Shown: positions 40,043 to 49,314 of the stretch, piece after piece
Numbering within the stretch: position 1 is the first letter of the stretch
How the letters are laid out: every line of letters begins with the position of its first letter
Translations under genes and position numbers: made by a program
The notes under the pieces: model-generated
Database searches by the model: none
What the model saw: only the letters and a program-made list of their open reading frames with translations
What the model was told of the DNA's origin: nothing
Source: DATDFB01 sp036522835
GTDB taxonomy: Bacteria > Acidobacteriota > Thermoanaerobaculia > Gp7-AA8
NCBI GenBank assembly: GCA_036522835.1
Contig: DATDFB010000256.1
Location: 1-64,000 of the forward strand
Direction of reading: 5' to 3'
DNA: 64,000 nt

Positions 40043-41023
40043 ATGCTGCGATTCGGGATCTTCGACGCCGGCGACTACCGTCCTCCTCCCCGCGGCGCGC
40101 CGCGCATCGTGCGCATGCTGTACACGTCGCGGCGCGTGTCGCTGCAGCTTCTGCGCACGAGCCTTCCGGCCTCGCCGGCGGAGCTCCGCGTTTTTCAGTA
40201 CCTCGTCAACTTCGTGCGGGTCAGCGGCGTCTACCGGACGACGTTCCCCGGCCGCTTCAAAGACCTCGATCCCGCCGTCAACGAGCTGCTGGCCGAGCGC
40301 CATGCGCCCGATGCCGCGCTCGACGTCCACGACTGGGCTGCCTCGGACTGTTTGACGTCGTTCGAATGGGCGGCCTCGCTCTTCACGCTCTTCCCGCGCG
40401 CCTCCGTCACCGCCTCGGACCTGATGCTCTCCCTCGTCGAGGCGACGCTGCCGAACGGCTCCGTCTTCATCCTCGAGCCGGACGGGCACGCCGTGCAGTA
40501 CGTGCGGCGTCCGTTCGTCGTGCGGCTCGATCCCCCCGATCCGGCGCTCATGGTCGTCAACCGCCTGATCGGCTGGAGAGCGCAGCGGCGCATCGCGGCG
40601 CGGCCGCTGCGCATCCCGCCGGAATGGCTCGACTCCGATTCCGAGGAGCTCGTCACCGGCGAGGCGACGCTGCGAAAGCTTCCGCTGACGCACCCGCAGG
40701 CGCGGCTGCTGGCGGCGAACGAGCCGCGCTTCTCCATCCGGCGTCACTCCGCCTTCGAGCCGATCGAGCGCTCCGCCGACGTCATCCGCACGATGAACAT
40801 CTTCAATCGCGCCTACTTCGCGCCGGAGCGGTTGCGCGGCGGCGCGAACGCGGTGTGGAAGAGCCTGAAGCCGGGCGGCACGTGGATCGTCGGGCGGACG
40901 ACGGAGCGCGAGGGGCGCAACGACGCCACGGTCTTCGAGCGCGGCGAGAGCGGGTTTCGCGTGCTGGCGCGCCTCGGGAACGGCTCGGAGATCGAAGAGC
41001 TCGTGGCCGGATTCACGCTTTAA
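40043..41023 (+). CDS. Methyltransferase-like hypothetical protein
   Basis: A 326-aa soluble protein. The C-terminal half has SVTASDLMLSLVEAT, then MNIFNRAYFAPERLRGG and WKSLKPGGTWIVGRTTE. These resemble late motifs of class I methyltransferases (CheR-like order), but a clear glycine-rich SAM motif I is missing. TAGGA lies 4-8 nt before ATG 40043. It is flanked by polysaccharide genes; function unassigned. Confidence 0.55.
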   Translation: MLRFGIFDAGDYRPPPRGAPRIVRMLYTSRRVSLQLLRTSLPASPAELRVFQYLVNFVRVSGVYRTTFPGRFKDLDPAVNELLAERHAPDAALDVHDWAASDCLTSFEWAASLFTLFPRASVTASDLMLSLVEATLPNGSVFILEPDGHAVQYVRRPFVVRLDPPDPALMVVNRLIGWRAQRRIAARPLRIPPEWLDSDSEELVTGEATLRKLPLTHPQARLLAANEPRFSIRRHSAFEPIERSADVIRTMNIFNRAYFAPERLRGGANAVWKSLKPGGTWIVGRTTEREGRNDATVFERGESGFRVLARLGNGSEIEELVAGFTL

Positions 41024-41044
41024 ACTTCGGCTGCCGGAGGTCCC

Positions 41045-41116
41045 ATGCCGAAGGCCAAGCTACTCGGTGCGCGTGTCGAGCGCCTGCGGCAGCGTCGGCT
41101 CGCCGCCAGGCACTGA
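41045..41116 (+). CDS. Possible basic micro-ORF, 23 aa
   Basis: ATG 41045 follows GGAGG at a good distance and encodes MPKAKLLGARVERLRQRRLA and three more residues before TGA. It is strongly basic. It may be a real small peptide, a remnant or chance. Confidence 0.25.
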   Translation: MPKAKLLGARVERLRQRRLAARH

Positions 41117-41127
41117 CCGGGCTCTTG

Positions 41128-41133
41128 TAGAAT
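41128..41133 (+). promoter_or_regulatory. TAGAAT -10-like box 9 nt before TTG 41143
   Basis: TAGAAT, spacer gcgccggct (9 nt), TTG start codon. Confidence 0.45.
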
Positions 41134-41142
41134 GCGCCGGCT

Positions 41143-42153
41143 TTGAAGGTCCTCGTCACCGGCGCGGCCGGTTTCATCGGATATCACGTGTGCCGGCGGC
41201 TCCTCGGCCGCGGCGACGACGTCGTCGGCGTCGACAACGTCAACGACTACTACGACCCGAAGCTCAAAGAAGCGCGGCTGGCCCTGCTGCGCGCATCGAG
41301 CAACTTCCAATTCGAGCGTCTCGACATCGCCGACGCCGAGGGCATGCGCCGCCTCTTCGCCGCGTCGCGGCCGCAGCGCGTGCTCAACCTCGCCGCGCAG
41401 GCCGGCGTGCGCTACTCGCTCATCAACCCGCAGGCGTACGTCGACGCCAACCTACAGGGCTTTCTCAACGTCCTCGAAGGCTCGCGCCACAACGGCGTCG
41501 AGCACCTCGTCTTCGCCTCGTCGAGCTCCGTCTACGGCGCGAATACCGTGCAGCCCTTCTCGGAGCACCACAACGTCGACCATCCCGTGTCGCTCTACGC
41601 CGCCACGAAGAAGGCCAACGAGCTGATGGCCCACACCTACGCGTCGCTCTTTCAACTGCCGTGCACCGGCCTGCGCTTTTTCACCGTGTACGGACCGTGG
41701 GGCCGTCCTGACATGGCCCTCTTCAAGTTCACGCGCGGGATCCTCGCCGACGAGCCGATCGACGTCTACAACTTCGGCAACATGATCCGCGACTTCACCT
41801 ACATCGACGACATCGTCGAGGGCGTGGTGCGCGTGATCGACAGCGTCGCCCAACCCGACGAGCGCTGGAGCGGCGACGCGCCCGACCCCGCGCGCAGCTT
41901 CGCGCCCTACCGCCTCTTCAACATCGGCAACAACAAGCCGGTGCCCCTCCTCGACTTCATCGCCGCGCTCGAAGACGCGCTGGGACGGAAGGCGACGATG
42001 AACCTCATGCCGATGCAGCCGGGCGACGTGCCGTCGACGATGGCGGACGTCAGCGAGCTCGAGGCCGCGGTCGGCTTCCGCCCGGGCACGCCGATTCGCG
42101 AAGGGATCGCACGGTTCGTAAACTGGTACAAGGAATACTACGGAATCGCATGA
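41143..42153 (+). CDS. NAD-dependent epimerase, UDP-glucuronate 4-epimerase-like
   Basis: A 336-aa extended SDR starting with TTG. Motifs are VTGAAGFIGYHVCRRLL, LAAQAGVRYSLINPQAYVDANLQGF, SSSSVYGAN, catalytic YAATKKANELMAHTY, FFTVYGPWGRPDMALFKF and FGNMIRDFTYIDDIVEGVVR. The VDNVNDYYDPKLKEARL segment is typical of UDP-GlcA/UDP-Gal epimerases. It overlaps the downstream dehydrogenase by ATGA, which fits joint production of a uronic-acid sugar. Confidence 0.88.
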   Translation: MKVLVTGAAGFIGYHVCRRLLGRGDDVVGVDNVNDYYDPKLKEARLALLRASSNFQFERLDIADAEGMRRLFAASRPQRVLNLAAQAGVRYSLINPQAYVDANLQGFLNVLEGSRHNGVEHLVFASSSSVYGANTVQPFSEHHNVDHPVSLYAATKKANELMAHTYASLFQLPCTGLRFFTVYGPWGRPDMALFKFTRGILADEPIDVYNFGNMIRDFTYIDDIVEGVVRVIDSVAQPDERWSGDAPDPARSFAPYRLFNIGNNKPVPLLDFIAALEDALGRKATMNLMPMQPGDVPSTMADVSELEAAVGFRPGTPIREGIARFVNWYKEYYGIA

Positions 42154-43487
42154 CCACCACGGCTGCCCCGCAAACCTTGGACGCTCTCCTCGACTCGATC
42201 CGCGCCCGCACTGCGCACGTCGGCGTGATCGGACTCGGCTACGTCGGCCTGCCCCTCGTCCTTCTGTTTGAAGACGCGGGCTTCCCGGTCCTCGGCTTCG
42301 ACGTCGACACGAAGAAAACCGAGATGCTCAACCGCGGCGAGACCTACATCCGCCACATCGGCCGCGAGCGCATCGCCAAAGCCTTCGCGAACGAGCGCGT
42401 CCAAGCGACCGCCGACTTCGACCGCCTCGCCGAATGCGACGCCATCGTCATCTGCGTCCCCACGCCGCTCGGCACGCACCGCGAGCCCGACCTCAAGTAC
42501 ATCCGCATCACCGCCGAGCAGATCGCGCTGCGGCTGCGGCCCGGACAGCTCGTCGTCCTCGAGTCGACGACGTATCCGGGCACGACGCGCGAGGAGCTTC
42601 TCCCGCGCTTCGAGGCCCGCGGCCTCGCCAGCGGCCGCGATTTCTTCCTAGGGTTTTCGCCCGAGCGCGAAGACCCGGGCAACGAGCGCTTCAACACGAA
42701 AAACATCCCGAAGGTCGTCGGCGGCATCGACGCGCCGTCGCTGCGCGCGGCGGCGGAGTTGTACGGCGCCATCATCGACAAGGTCGTGCCCGTATCGTCG
42801 GCGGAGGTCGCGGAGTCGGCGAAATTGCTGGAGAACATCTTTCGCGCCGTCAACATCGCCCTCGTCAACGAGATGAAAGTCGTCTTCGAGCGGATGGGCA
42901 TCGACGTCTGGGAAGTGATCGAGGCGGCGAAGACGAAGCCGTTCGGCTTCATGCCCTTCTATCCGGGACCCGGCCTGGGCGGCCACTGCATCCCGCTCGA
43001 TCCGTTTTATCTGACCTGGAAGGCGGCGGAGTACGGCACGTGGGCGCGCTTCATCGAGCTCGCCGGCGAGGTCAACACCTCCATGCCGCGCTACGTCGTC
43101 GACCGTACGGTCGAAGCGGTGAACAAGCATGGCAAGAGCATCGTCGGCGCGACGGTGCTGGTCATGGGCCTCTCGTACAAGCCCGACATCGACGACGACC
43201 GCGAGTCGCCGTCGTTCGAGCTCATCGAGCTGCTGCAGGAGCGCGGCGCGATCGTTGCCTACTGCGATCCGTTCGTTCCCGTGGCCCGCCGCGGACGCAA
43301 GCACGACCTGGGTCTCGAGTCGATCCCGTGCACCGCCGACGCGATCGGCAAGTACGACGCCGTGGTCGTATCGACGCCGCACACGCAGTTCAAGGATCCG
43401 GCGCTCTGGTCGCAGGTGCGCCTGGCCGTCGACACGCGCAACATCGTTCCGCGCGGCGTGGCCGGCCTCGACGTGGTGAGGGCGTGA
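42150..43487 (+). CDS. wbpA: UDP-N-acetylglucosamine 6-dehydrogenase-like nucleotide-sugar dehydrogenase
   Basis: A 445-aa UDP-sugar dehydrogenase. The NAD motif is HVGVIGLGYVGLPLV, the catalytic Cys is in PGPGLGGHCIPLDPFYL, and VLESTTYPGTTREELLP and MGLSYKPDIDDDRESPSFELIE are typical. The PGLGGHCIPLDP form favours the WbpA/TviB group over UDP-glucose dehydrogenase, though substrate is not certain. It overlaps epimerase and rfbA genes by a few bases on each side. Confidence 0.85.
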   Translation: MTTTAAPQTLDALLDSIRARTAHVGVIGLGYVGLPLVLLFEDAGFPVLGFDVDTKKTEMLNRGETYIRHIGRERIAKAFANERVQATADFDRLAECDAIVICVPTPLGTHREPDLKYIRITAEQIALRLRPGQLVVLESTTYPGTTREELLPRFEARGLASGRDFFLGFSPEREDPGNERFNTKNIPKVVGGIDAPSLRAAAELYGAIIDKVVPVSSAEVAESAKLLENIFRAVNIALVNEMKVVFERMGIDVWEVIEAAKTKPFGFMPFYPGPGLGGHCIPLDPFYLTWKAAEYGTWARFIELAGEVNTSMPRYVVDRTVEAVNKHGKSIVGATVLVMGLSYKPDIDDDRESPSFELIELLQERGAIVAYCDPFVPVARRGRKHDLGLESIPCTADAIGKYDAVVVSTPHTQFKDPALWSQVRLAVDTRNIVPRGVAGLDVVRA

Positions 43488-44371
43488 TGCGCAAAGGAAT
43501 CATCCTCGCCGGCGGCTCTGGAACGCGGCTCTATCCGATCACGTCCGTCGTCTCCAAGCAGCTCCTGCCGATCTACGACAAGCCGATGATCTATTACCCG
43601 CTGACGACGCTGATGCTGGCCGGGATCGCGGAGATCCTGATCATCACCACACCCGAGGACCAGCCGCTCTTTCAGCGGCTCCTGGGCGACGGATCGCAGT
43701 GGGGCATTCGCCTGGAGTTCGCCCAGCAGCCGCATCCCGGCGGGCTGGCGCAGGCGTTTCTCATCGGCCGCGACTTCGTCGGCGGCGATCCGAGCTGCCT
43801 CATCCTAGGCGACAACATCTTCTACGGCCACGGCCTCACGGAGACGCTGCGCCGCGCCGCCGCGCGCACGGACGGCGCGACGGTGTTCGCCTATCGTGTG
43901 CACGATCCGGAGCGCTACGGCGTCGTGGAGTTCGACGAGCGCAACCGCGCGATTTCGATCGAGGAGAAGCCCGCGAAGCCGAAGTCGAGCTTTGCCGTGA
44001 CCGGGTTGTATTTCTACGACGAGCGCGTGTGCGACCTCGCGGCGTCGCTCGCGCCGTCGGCGCGCGGCGAGCTGGAGATCACGGACCTCAACCGCCGATA
44101 CCTCGAGGCGGGGGCGCTGCACGTCGAACAACTCGGCCGCGGCTACGCCTGGTTCGACACCGGCACGCAGGAGTCGCTCCTGGGTGCCGCGAACTTCGTC
44201 GAGCAGGTCGAGCTGCGCCAGGGCCTCAAGATCGCCTGCCCCGAGGAGGTCGCGTACAACCTCCGCCGCATCTCCGGCGAGCAAATGCGCGCCGCCGCCG
44301 AGCGCCTGAAGAAGAGCACGTACGGGGCGTATATCCGGCAGGTGGCGGAGGAGGAGCCGGCGGAGAGTTAG
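43487..44371 (+). CDS. rfbA: Glucose-1-phosphate thymidylyltransferase
   Basis: A 294-aa RmlA/RfbA enzyme making dTDP-glucose. Motifs are GIILAGGSGTRLYPITSVVSKQLLPIYDKPMIYYPL, LGDNIFYGHGL, VEFDERNRAISIEEKPAKPKS, ITDLNRRYL and GYAWFDTGTQESLL. ATG 43487 overlaps the upstream stop. rfbB, C and D are not in the window. Its last 264 nt (44099-44362) recur at 54112-54375 with seven differences, all synonymous. Confidence 0.95.
   Translation: MRKGIILAGGSGTRLYPITSVVSKQLLPIYDKPMIYYPLTTLMLAGIAEILIITTPEDQPLFQRLLGDGSQWGIRLEFAQQPHPGGLAQAFLIGRDFVGGDPSCLILGDNIFYGHGLTETLRRAAARTDGATVFAYRVHDPERYGVVEFDERNRAISIEEKPAKPKSSFAVTGLYFYDERVCDLAASLAPSARGELEITDLNRRYLEAGALHVEQLGRGYAWFDTGTQESLLGAANFVEQVELRQGLKIACPEEVAYNLRRISGEQMRAAAERLKKSTYGAYIRQVAEEEPAES
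44099..44362 (+). repeat. Direct repeat, copy 1 (rfbA 3' end)
   Basis: 264 nt, 257 identical to 54112-54375. The two copies bracket the 44363-54111 block. Confidence 0.95.
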
Positions 44372-44490
44372 TTCGTCGCGGCCACCTCGGGGGCGGCGAG
44401 ATCCGTCGTCCCTTCCTCTCGCACCGGCACCGCGCCGGCGCGTTCGATCCGGGGCGACGTGCGAGGGGTGAAGTCCAAGGCGAAATCCAT
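44368..44490 (-). CDS. Possible small ORF, 40 aa
   Basis: Directly downstream of the STAND gene on the same strand (11-bp gap): MDFALDFTPRTSPRIERAGA and a further 20 residues. It has no recognised motif and no strong ribosome-binding site, and it ends across the rfbA stop. It may be a fragment left at the island junction. Confidence 0.25.
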   Translation of the reverse strand: MDFALDFTPRTSPRIERAGAVPVREEGTTDLAAPEVAATN

Positions 44491-44501
44491 GCGTCTGATT
44501 C

Positions 44502-47321
44502 TCAGTTAACCGATGATTTTCTGCGGCATGCCACAGCGACATCGGCGTGAACGTAGCCATTTCGGTCGAGTTGCCGGCAGGCTTCCTCGAAAAGTTGATC
44601 ATGATTCAACGCCGCGATGTCGAGCTTCGGCGTGCGCGCATTCCAGACGCGGATGTTGTTTCCTTTCTGCGTCATCACCACGAGACCGTCGTCGGAAACG
44701 ACCGCGGCATCGAACGCCTTCTCCTCGATCTCGACGGTCTGGCTGCTCCGCGAGTCGCGGTCATACGTGACGATTCGCGTGCCGTTCGGCGTCTCCGCCA
44801 CTTCGGTGACGAATCGGCGGCGGGACAGTACTTTCGATGAGGCTCCGGCCAGAGACTTGCTCGCTACTGTTTTCCCGCTTCTGACGTCGATGAACGAGAC
44901 CGCATGGGCCGCCGCAGTTGCAAGCTCGGTTCCGTTGCGCACTGGGCGCACTTCCTCGGTGCCGTCGCCGGCATTCACGGATCCGAGGAGAGTACCGTCG
45001 ATGCTGTACACGCGTGCAACGGACGAGGCCACGATCGACGATTTCCAGAGGACGACGATGCGCTGTCCTGTCTCGTCGAACTCGATGCTCTTGACGAACT
45101 GGTATGGCATGGGCTGATCCGCGAGCGTTCTCAATCCTCGAAGAGTCGGAACTTCCCATAGCGCTGGGGGATCGTCACCGTTCACGCCGAGACGCGAGCA
45201 GTCGCGCGAGATATCCACCTGCGGAGTGGCCGTTGACCGGCGTCGGCCGAGAACGTTCCCACTGGCAGCGTTGAAGACCAGGAACTCATCGCTTTTCAGC
45301 GTGACGACGAGGTCCTTTTGATCGCAGACCGCAAGGAGAGTTCCGTGATCCAACGAACGCTGCACGTTTTTGGAAACCGGACTGCCATCGGATCGCCATA
45401 TCGACATGGCTCCTACAGCGACGTCGTCGGCGAGAACGCTCGTCGCCACGATGAAGGTGCCGCCACGTGAAAATTGTGCCGTGAACCACAACTGTTTCGG
45501 CGGTGCCGGCACGCAACGAACGTTCCCGCCCCCGCCCAACTCCCACACGCACATTTCTGTTCTCGACACCGTTACCGCGCGCTGCGCATCGAAGGACAGC
45601 TCGATCGTCGTCGGTGCGGTGGGGCGGCGCAGCCAGCGCGTCGTGCCCGCCGCTGCGAGCGCTTTTCGCAGCGTGGCCGTCGTCTCGTTTAGTTTTCCCG
45701 CAGCCACGGCGCGCACCGACCACGCGAGCGCATCGAGCGGACGTTCTTCGACGAGCATGACCTCCGCCACTTCGCGGTGCGCGAGCGCCAACGCATTTTG
45801 TACTCGGTACCGCTCGGCGCGCTCTCGTTTACTCGATTGAAGAAAGTACAGGGTCAATGCACCGGCGCTGATTACGAGCAGAATCAGGAACAGGATCCAG
45901 AGGCGCGTACGCCGCGCCTCACGCCTCTGCTGCACCGCCGCGCTGCGCGCGACGAATTCCTGAACGTTCCTCGAGATCCCGACCTCTGCCACCGCCTCGC
46001 TCGCAAGCCATTGCTGTGCGCGTTTGAGCTCCGCGCCGCCGATGAGATATTGATCGTTTCTGTTGAATCGCGCCCACGAGCCGGCCTTGAGCTCGATCGC
46101 CGTCATGCGGTTCGTGGCATCGGCCCTTCCGCGCCAGAGCCCGTTCGACGTAAGGATCGGCTGCACGAATCGCTCATGTGCAAGCTCGCACCAGAACGAC
46201 TCTCCGCGAGGCTCGGTGCGGATGACATACATCCGCTCCAGCTCATCGATAATTGCGTTCGGAATACCCTCGGTTTCCGCAACGCCCTTGTAGACCATCG
46301 CGCGTTTACCGTCGGCGGTGATGAATTTCTGTTCGATCCACGAGCGCAGCGTTCCGGCGCGAACGTTGGCTCGGCTCTTGTCGACGATCTCGGCGATGCA
46401 CGAGTCGAAGTAGTCGCGAAGCGCCCTGTCGACGTCGCCGAGCACTTTGATCGCAGCGGAGTCGATCTCGTTGGAGCCGCCGCGCCGCCGCCACAGGTTG
46501 TAGCAGACGAGCTGCAGGTGCATCGGCTCGACGAATTCTTCGTAGCGGCCACGATCGGCGGCGGACGGCAGAACGAGGAGCTTGTCGAGCAGCTTGTTGA
46601 CGGCGCGATCGGTGAAGAACACCGTCGTGTTCTCTACCGGTTTCACGATCGCGTCGCGAGCCGCGGCGCGGCGGAGCCGTTCCAGGTGAAAGCGGCTGAC
46701 GCTATGCGCGGGAAGATTGCTACCGTACGAGTCGAACGAAGCGATGAACTCCTCGCGCATCGCGAAGACCACGCGCAGACGCGGGTCTTCGTCGATCGCG
46801 GTCGCGATGTCTTCGAAGAACTCCGCGCGGTTTGCCCACCGCTCCGGATATCGCGAGAACAACTCTTCGAACTGGTCGAACGCGAGCACGCGCGGCATGC
46901 GGATGCCGACGCGGGCCTCCGGCTTGGGAAGATCGGCGAGGTATTGTGTGAGCGTTTGGGAGGACGATGGCTTTTCGTTGGGGGACAACGACCTCAGTGC
47001 ATGAAACGTGTAGATGTTCTTGACTTTCGATCGTGCCGTCGCCGGCGACGCGACACGCACGGGAGAGAGCGTGGAGGGAAGTACCTCGCATGGCCGCCGC
47101 GCGAGCAACGGCAAAATCTTGGCGCTCAGGATCGACGTCTTGCCGGCTCCCGACTGCGCGTAGATGACGGTGATCGGACTGGCGGTGATCATGGCGAGCA
47201 ATTCGCGAATCTCTTCATCGCGTCCGAAGAGCTTCGGCTCGTCGTTGCGGCCGAACGGATGCGGGCCGACGTACGGATTGTCGTCGACCGGCGGCGCGTC
47301 CATCGGCTCGGCCTGTGTCAT
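44502..47321 (-). CDS. nSTAND NTPase with TM helix and WD40-like C-terminal propeller
   Basis: A 939-aa protein. ATG 47321 is preferred because it overlaps the SIR2 stop (ATGA). Residues 16-40 (NPYVGPHPFGRNDEPKLFGR) and Walker A GAGKTS (58-63) with Walker-B-like LAFDQFEE (146-153) match novel STAND NTPases (nSTAND1). A winged-helix-like region follows. One TM helix spans 474-494 (LWILFLILLVISAGALTLYF). Residues 550-930 are beta-propeller-like repeats (VCVWELGGGG; LALWEV-type; IRVWNARTPKLDI). STAND proteins are sensor switches; here the propeller would be the sensor and the SIR2 neighbour a likely effector (inference). Confidence 0.82.
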   Translation of the reverse strand: MTQAEPMDAPPVDDNPYVGPHPFGRNDEPKLFGRDEEIRELLAMITASPITVIYAQSGAGKTSILSAKILPLLARRPCEVLPSTLSPVRVASPATARSKVKNIYTFHALRSLSPNEKPSSSQTLTQYLADLPKPEARVGIRMPRVLAFDQFEELFSRYPERWANRAEFFEDIATAIDEDPRLRVVFAMREEFIASFDSYGSNLPAHSVSRFHLERLRRAAARDAIVKPVENTTVFFTDRAVNKLLDKLLVLPSAADRGRYEEFVEPMHLQLVCYNLWRRRGGSNEIDSAAIKVLGDVDRALRDYFDSCIAEIVDKSRANVRAGTLRSWIEQKFITADGKRAMVYKGVAETEGIPNAIIDELERMYVIRTEPRGESFWCELAHERFVQPILTSNGLWRGRADATNRMTAIELKAGSWARFNRNDQYLIGGAELKRAQQWLASEAVAEVGISRNVQEFVARSAAVQQRREARRTRLWILFLILLVISAGALTLYFLQSSKRERAERYRVQNALALAHREVAEVMLVEERPLDALAWSVRAVAAGKLNETTATLRKALAAAGTTRWLRRPTAPTTIELSFDAQRAVTVSRTEMCVWELGGGGNVRCVPAPPKQLWFTAQFSRGGTFIVATSVLADDVAVGAMSIWRSDGSPVSKNVQRSLDHGTLLAVCDQKDLVVTLKSDEFLVFNAASGNVLGRRRSTATPQVDISRDCSRLGVNGDDPPALWEVPTLRGLRTLADQPMPYQFVKSIEFDETGQRIVVLWKSSIVASSVARVYSIDGTLLGSVNAGDGTEEVRPVRNGTELATAAAHAVSFIDVRSGKTVASKSLAGASSKVLSRRRFVTEVAETPNGTRIVTYDRDSRSSQTVEIEEKAFDAAVVSDDGLVVMTQKGNNIRVWNARTPKLDIAALNHDQLFEEACRQLDRNGYVHADVAVACRRKSSVN

Positions 47322-48226
47322 CCTTTTGCCCACCATTCAGCCAACTCGCGCGCGAAATCCGCCGCCGAGCCCCAGTACAAATCCACCTTTTGCAGACCGT
47401 AGTGCTTGGTGAGGTAGGCGCGTTGGCGTTCTGCACGCTTCACTTCTGCAGGTGTCGGCGGTTCCCCCTTCGCCTTCGGCGCAATCTGCACCGAAACGTG
47501 ACGTGCGCCTTCGGCGCGCTGCATATACGTCGTCACGCGGCGAAGGATCACTTTGAAATTCATGTCCTCGAGGCTGTAGCCGATGAAGAGCAATGACGTA
47601 TTCGACAACGCGCTCTTCACCTCCTCGGGTATCAGCCGCGAATCGGGGATCGCAACGAGGAAGTCGATATAGTCGTCTTCGGTGACGACCATCGCCGTCG
47701 GCTTATCGAGAGTCCCGTGAAGGTGGTAGACGAGAGGCGACTCCGGCGTCGGCGTGCGCGGTATTTTGGCCTTCGTTCCCTGTTTGACGATGTCGTTCCA
47801 ATGGCAGTACTCGCGCATCGGCGCGAAGTTCTTTTCGCCGCGCGCGGCGGCGCGCGCAATGAGCGCGCGATACATGAAATCGTCGTAGTTTGTCGTGATG
47901 TAGATTGGACGGCGCAGATCCGCGAGCACGCAGTGCGGCTCGAGAGGGTTGGAAAAGTCCGGCGCGCCCGCCTTTCGGAAGCGTTCGACGATGCGGTTCC
48001 GCGGAACGTCCGCACGCTGGTCGACGGCAAGATACTGCGCGACTTTGATTAGATTCTCGCTGTCGGGAAACGGATAATCGGTCTCGGTTGCCCACTCGCC
48101 TGCGAGGGTCTTGCCTGTAGGCAAGATCCCGTGGCACGCACCCGAGCCGATGAACGGTGTGCATTGATCGACCTTGATGCTGAGGACGAGGTTCTTCCAG
48201 TCCTCGTCCGTCCAGTCGTCGGGCAT
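47318..48226 (-). CDS. SIR2-like domain protein (putative NADase effector)
   Basis: A 302-aa protein from ATG 48226 with an upstream G-rich ribosome-binding site. SIR2-fold signatures are FIGSGAC (25-31), the catalytic-type Asn in YITTNYDDF (N113), HLHG (168-171) and VTEDDYIDFL. LFIGYSLEDMNFKVIL is typical of the SIR2-like family used in antiphage systems. Such domains deplete NAD+ when triggered. It is coupled to the nSTAND gene by ATGA, making a two-gene unit. A terminator upstream separates it from the next gene, so it has its own promoter. Confidence 0.85.
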   Translation of the reverse strand: MPDDWTDEDWKNLVLSIKVDQCTPFIGSGACHGILPTGKTLAGEWATETDYPFPDSENLIKVAQYLAVDQRADVPRNRIVERFRKAGAPDFSNPLEPHCVLADLRRPIYITTNYDDFMYRALIARAAARGEKNFAPMREYCHWNDIVKQGTKAKIPRTPTPESPLVYHLHGTLDKPTAMVVTEDDYIDFLVAIPDSRLIPEEVKSALSNTSLLFIGYSLEDMNFKVILRRVTTYMQRAEGARHVSVQIAPKAKGEPPTPAEVKRAERQRAYLTKHYGLQKVDLYWGSAADFARELAEWWAKG

Positions 48227-48290
48227 TTTCCCCCCGTATGTAGGAGAGCCGCGAAGCAGCTGTTTCCCTACCTCGCGCTCGACTGCGTCC

Positions 48291-48320
48291 AGAAAACAAC
48301 AAAAGCCGTCGAAACGGCGG
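48291..48320 (-). terminator. Rho-independent terminator with UUCG loop
   Basis: On the minus strand, GCCGU (48318-48314), UUCG, ACGGC (48309-48305), then UUUUGUUGUUUU. It ends the transcript of the 48479-49719 genes before the SIR2 gene. Confidence 0.85.
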
Positions 48321-48478
48321 CTCATACGCTGCGCACCGCGACCGGCGCAGTACTGATCGTCGGCGGAAGCGTGTTCGGTCTGGCGATGCGGTGCAATTCG
48401 CGCGGCCAGAGCCAGGTGAGTGTGCCGGCTAAGCCCGCCGCGCGGTCGACGCCCGGTAATTGTTCGCCACGCAGCCTG

Positions 48479-49300
48479 CTAGCGCGCGGCGGCCGCACGC
48501 GTGTTGCCGGCGCCGCTGCGCTCGCGCACGGTGACGTTGAATCTTCCCGTCTGCACATCTGTCGTGGGTATATGGCAAAATAACGGGAACGGGGTGCCAG
48601 TGGCTTCGGAACGCTGATCATGGCTGAAATGTCTCGTCGGCACCGTGCTGCCGCTCATCTTTGCCACGTCTGGCATCGCCGCGTAATGCTCGTCCACTGC
48701 TTGCAGCGTCTCTCGATCGAAGGAGACCACCAACGATCCGATGCCAAAGACAGCACGCGCAATGCGAGGCGGGGTGCATTCGAGAATTCCGGTGGGCAGC
48801 TCCGCACCGTTGATCGCAATCACGAAGGGCTCCTTCTCGCGGACAATCTCTGCTTCGCGATATCTGAGGTACTTTCGCCACTTCTCATCGATTGCGTTCG
48901 TGATACGCAACACCAACTCCCGGTCGGGAACTTCGCTGGCCGGTGAATGGGGATCAGTGTTCAGCGGCGGCACCGCATCAGGCCCGACGCCGGCAGTCGC
49001 GATCACTGCTTCGATCCAAGCACTCACGTCGCCAATTTGAATGTCAGGACCGCCGTCGCGTCTTCGCTTCTGATCGCGCGGCTTCACATCATGGCCACGA
49101 TCCACGAACGAAGCGGCCAAGTACATCTCCCAAACGACCGCGTGAAGTGCCCGAGACGCGGCCTCCGGGCGGCCTTCATCGAGATATGGCTCCGACAACT
49201 TCCACAATCGCTGTGCGTACTCCGTAGCGACACGCCACTTCCGCATGTGGTAGTACTGCGTGTCTTCAGCCGGGCAGCCGCCGAAGAAGTCGCGCATCAC
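48479..49300 (-). CDS. Hypothetical protein with possible PD-(D/E)xK nuclease core
   Basis: A 273-aa protein. Residues about 75-105 contain RDGGPDIQIGDVSAWIEAV: an Asp followed about eight residues later by W-I-E-A-V, as in PD-(D/E)xK nuclease folds. The catalytic Lys is replaced or shifted, so this is tentative. The rest is helical (ITNAIDEKWRKYLRYREAEI). The C-terminal ERSGAGNTRAAAAR segment is encoded by a 58-nt stretch repeated at 50744-50801. Neighbouring defence-like genes make a nuclease plausible. Confidence 0.5.
   Translation of the reverse strand: MMRDFFGGCPAEDTQYYHMRKWRVATEYAQRLWKLSEPYLDEGRPEAASRALHAVVWEMYLAASFVDRGHDVKPRDQKRRRDGGPDIQIGDVSAWIEAVIATAGVGPDAVPPLNTDPHSPASEVPDRELVLRITNAIDEKWRKYLRYREAEIVREKEPFVIAINGAELPTGILECTPPRIARAVFGIGSLVVSFDRETLQAVDEHYAAMPDVAKMSGSTVPTRHFSHDQRSEATGTPFPLFCHIPTTDVQTGRFNVTVRERSGAGNTRAAAAR
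48492..48549. repeat. 58-nt repeat, copy 1
   Basis: Matches 50744-50801 with five mismatches. Copy 1 is the 3' end of the nuclease-like gene and its immediate upstream bases. Confidence 0.75.
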
Positions 49301-49314
49301 GCTCGATCCGCGGC

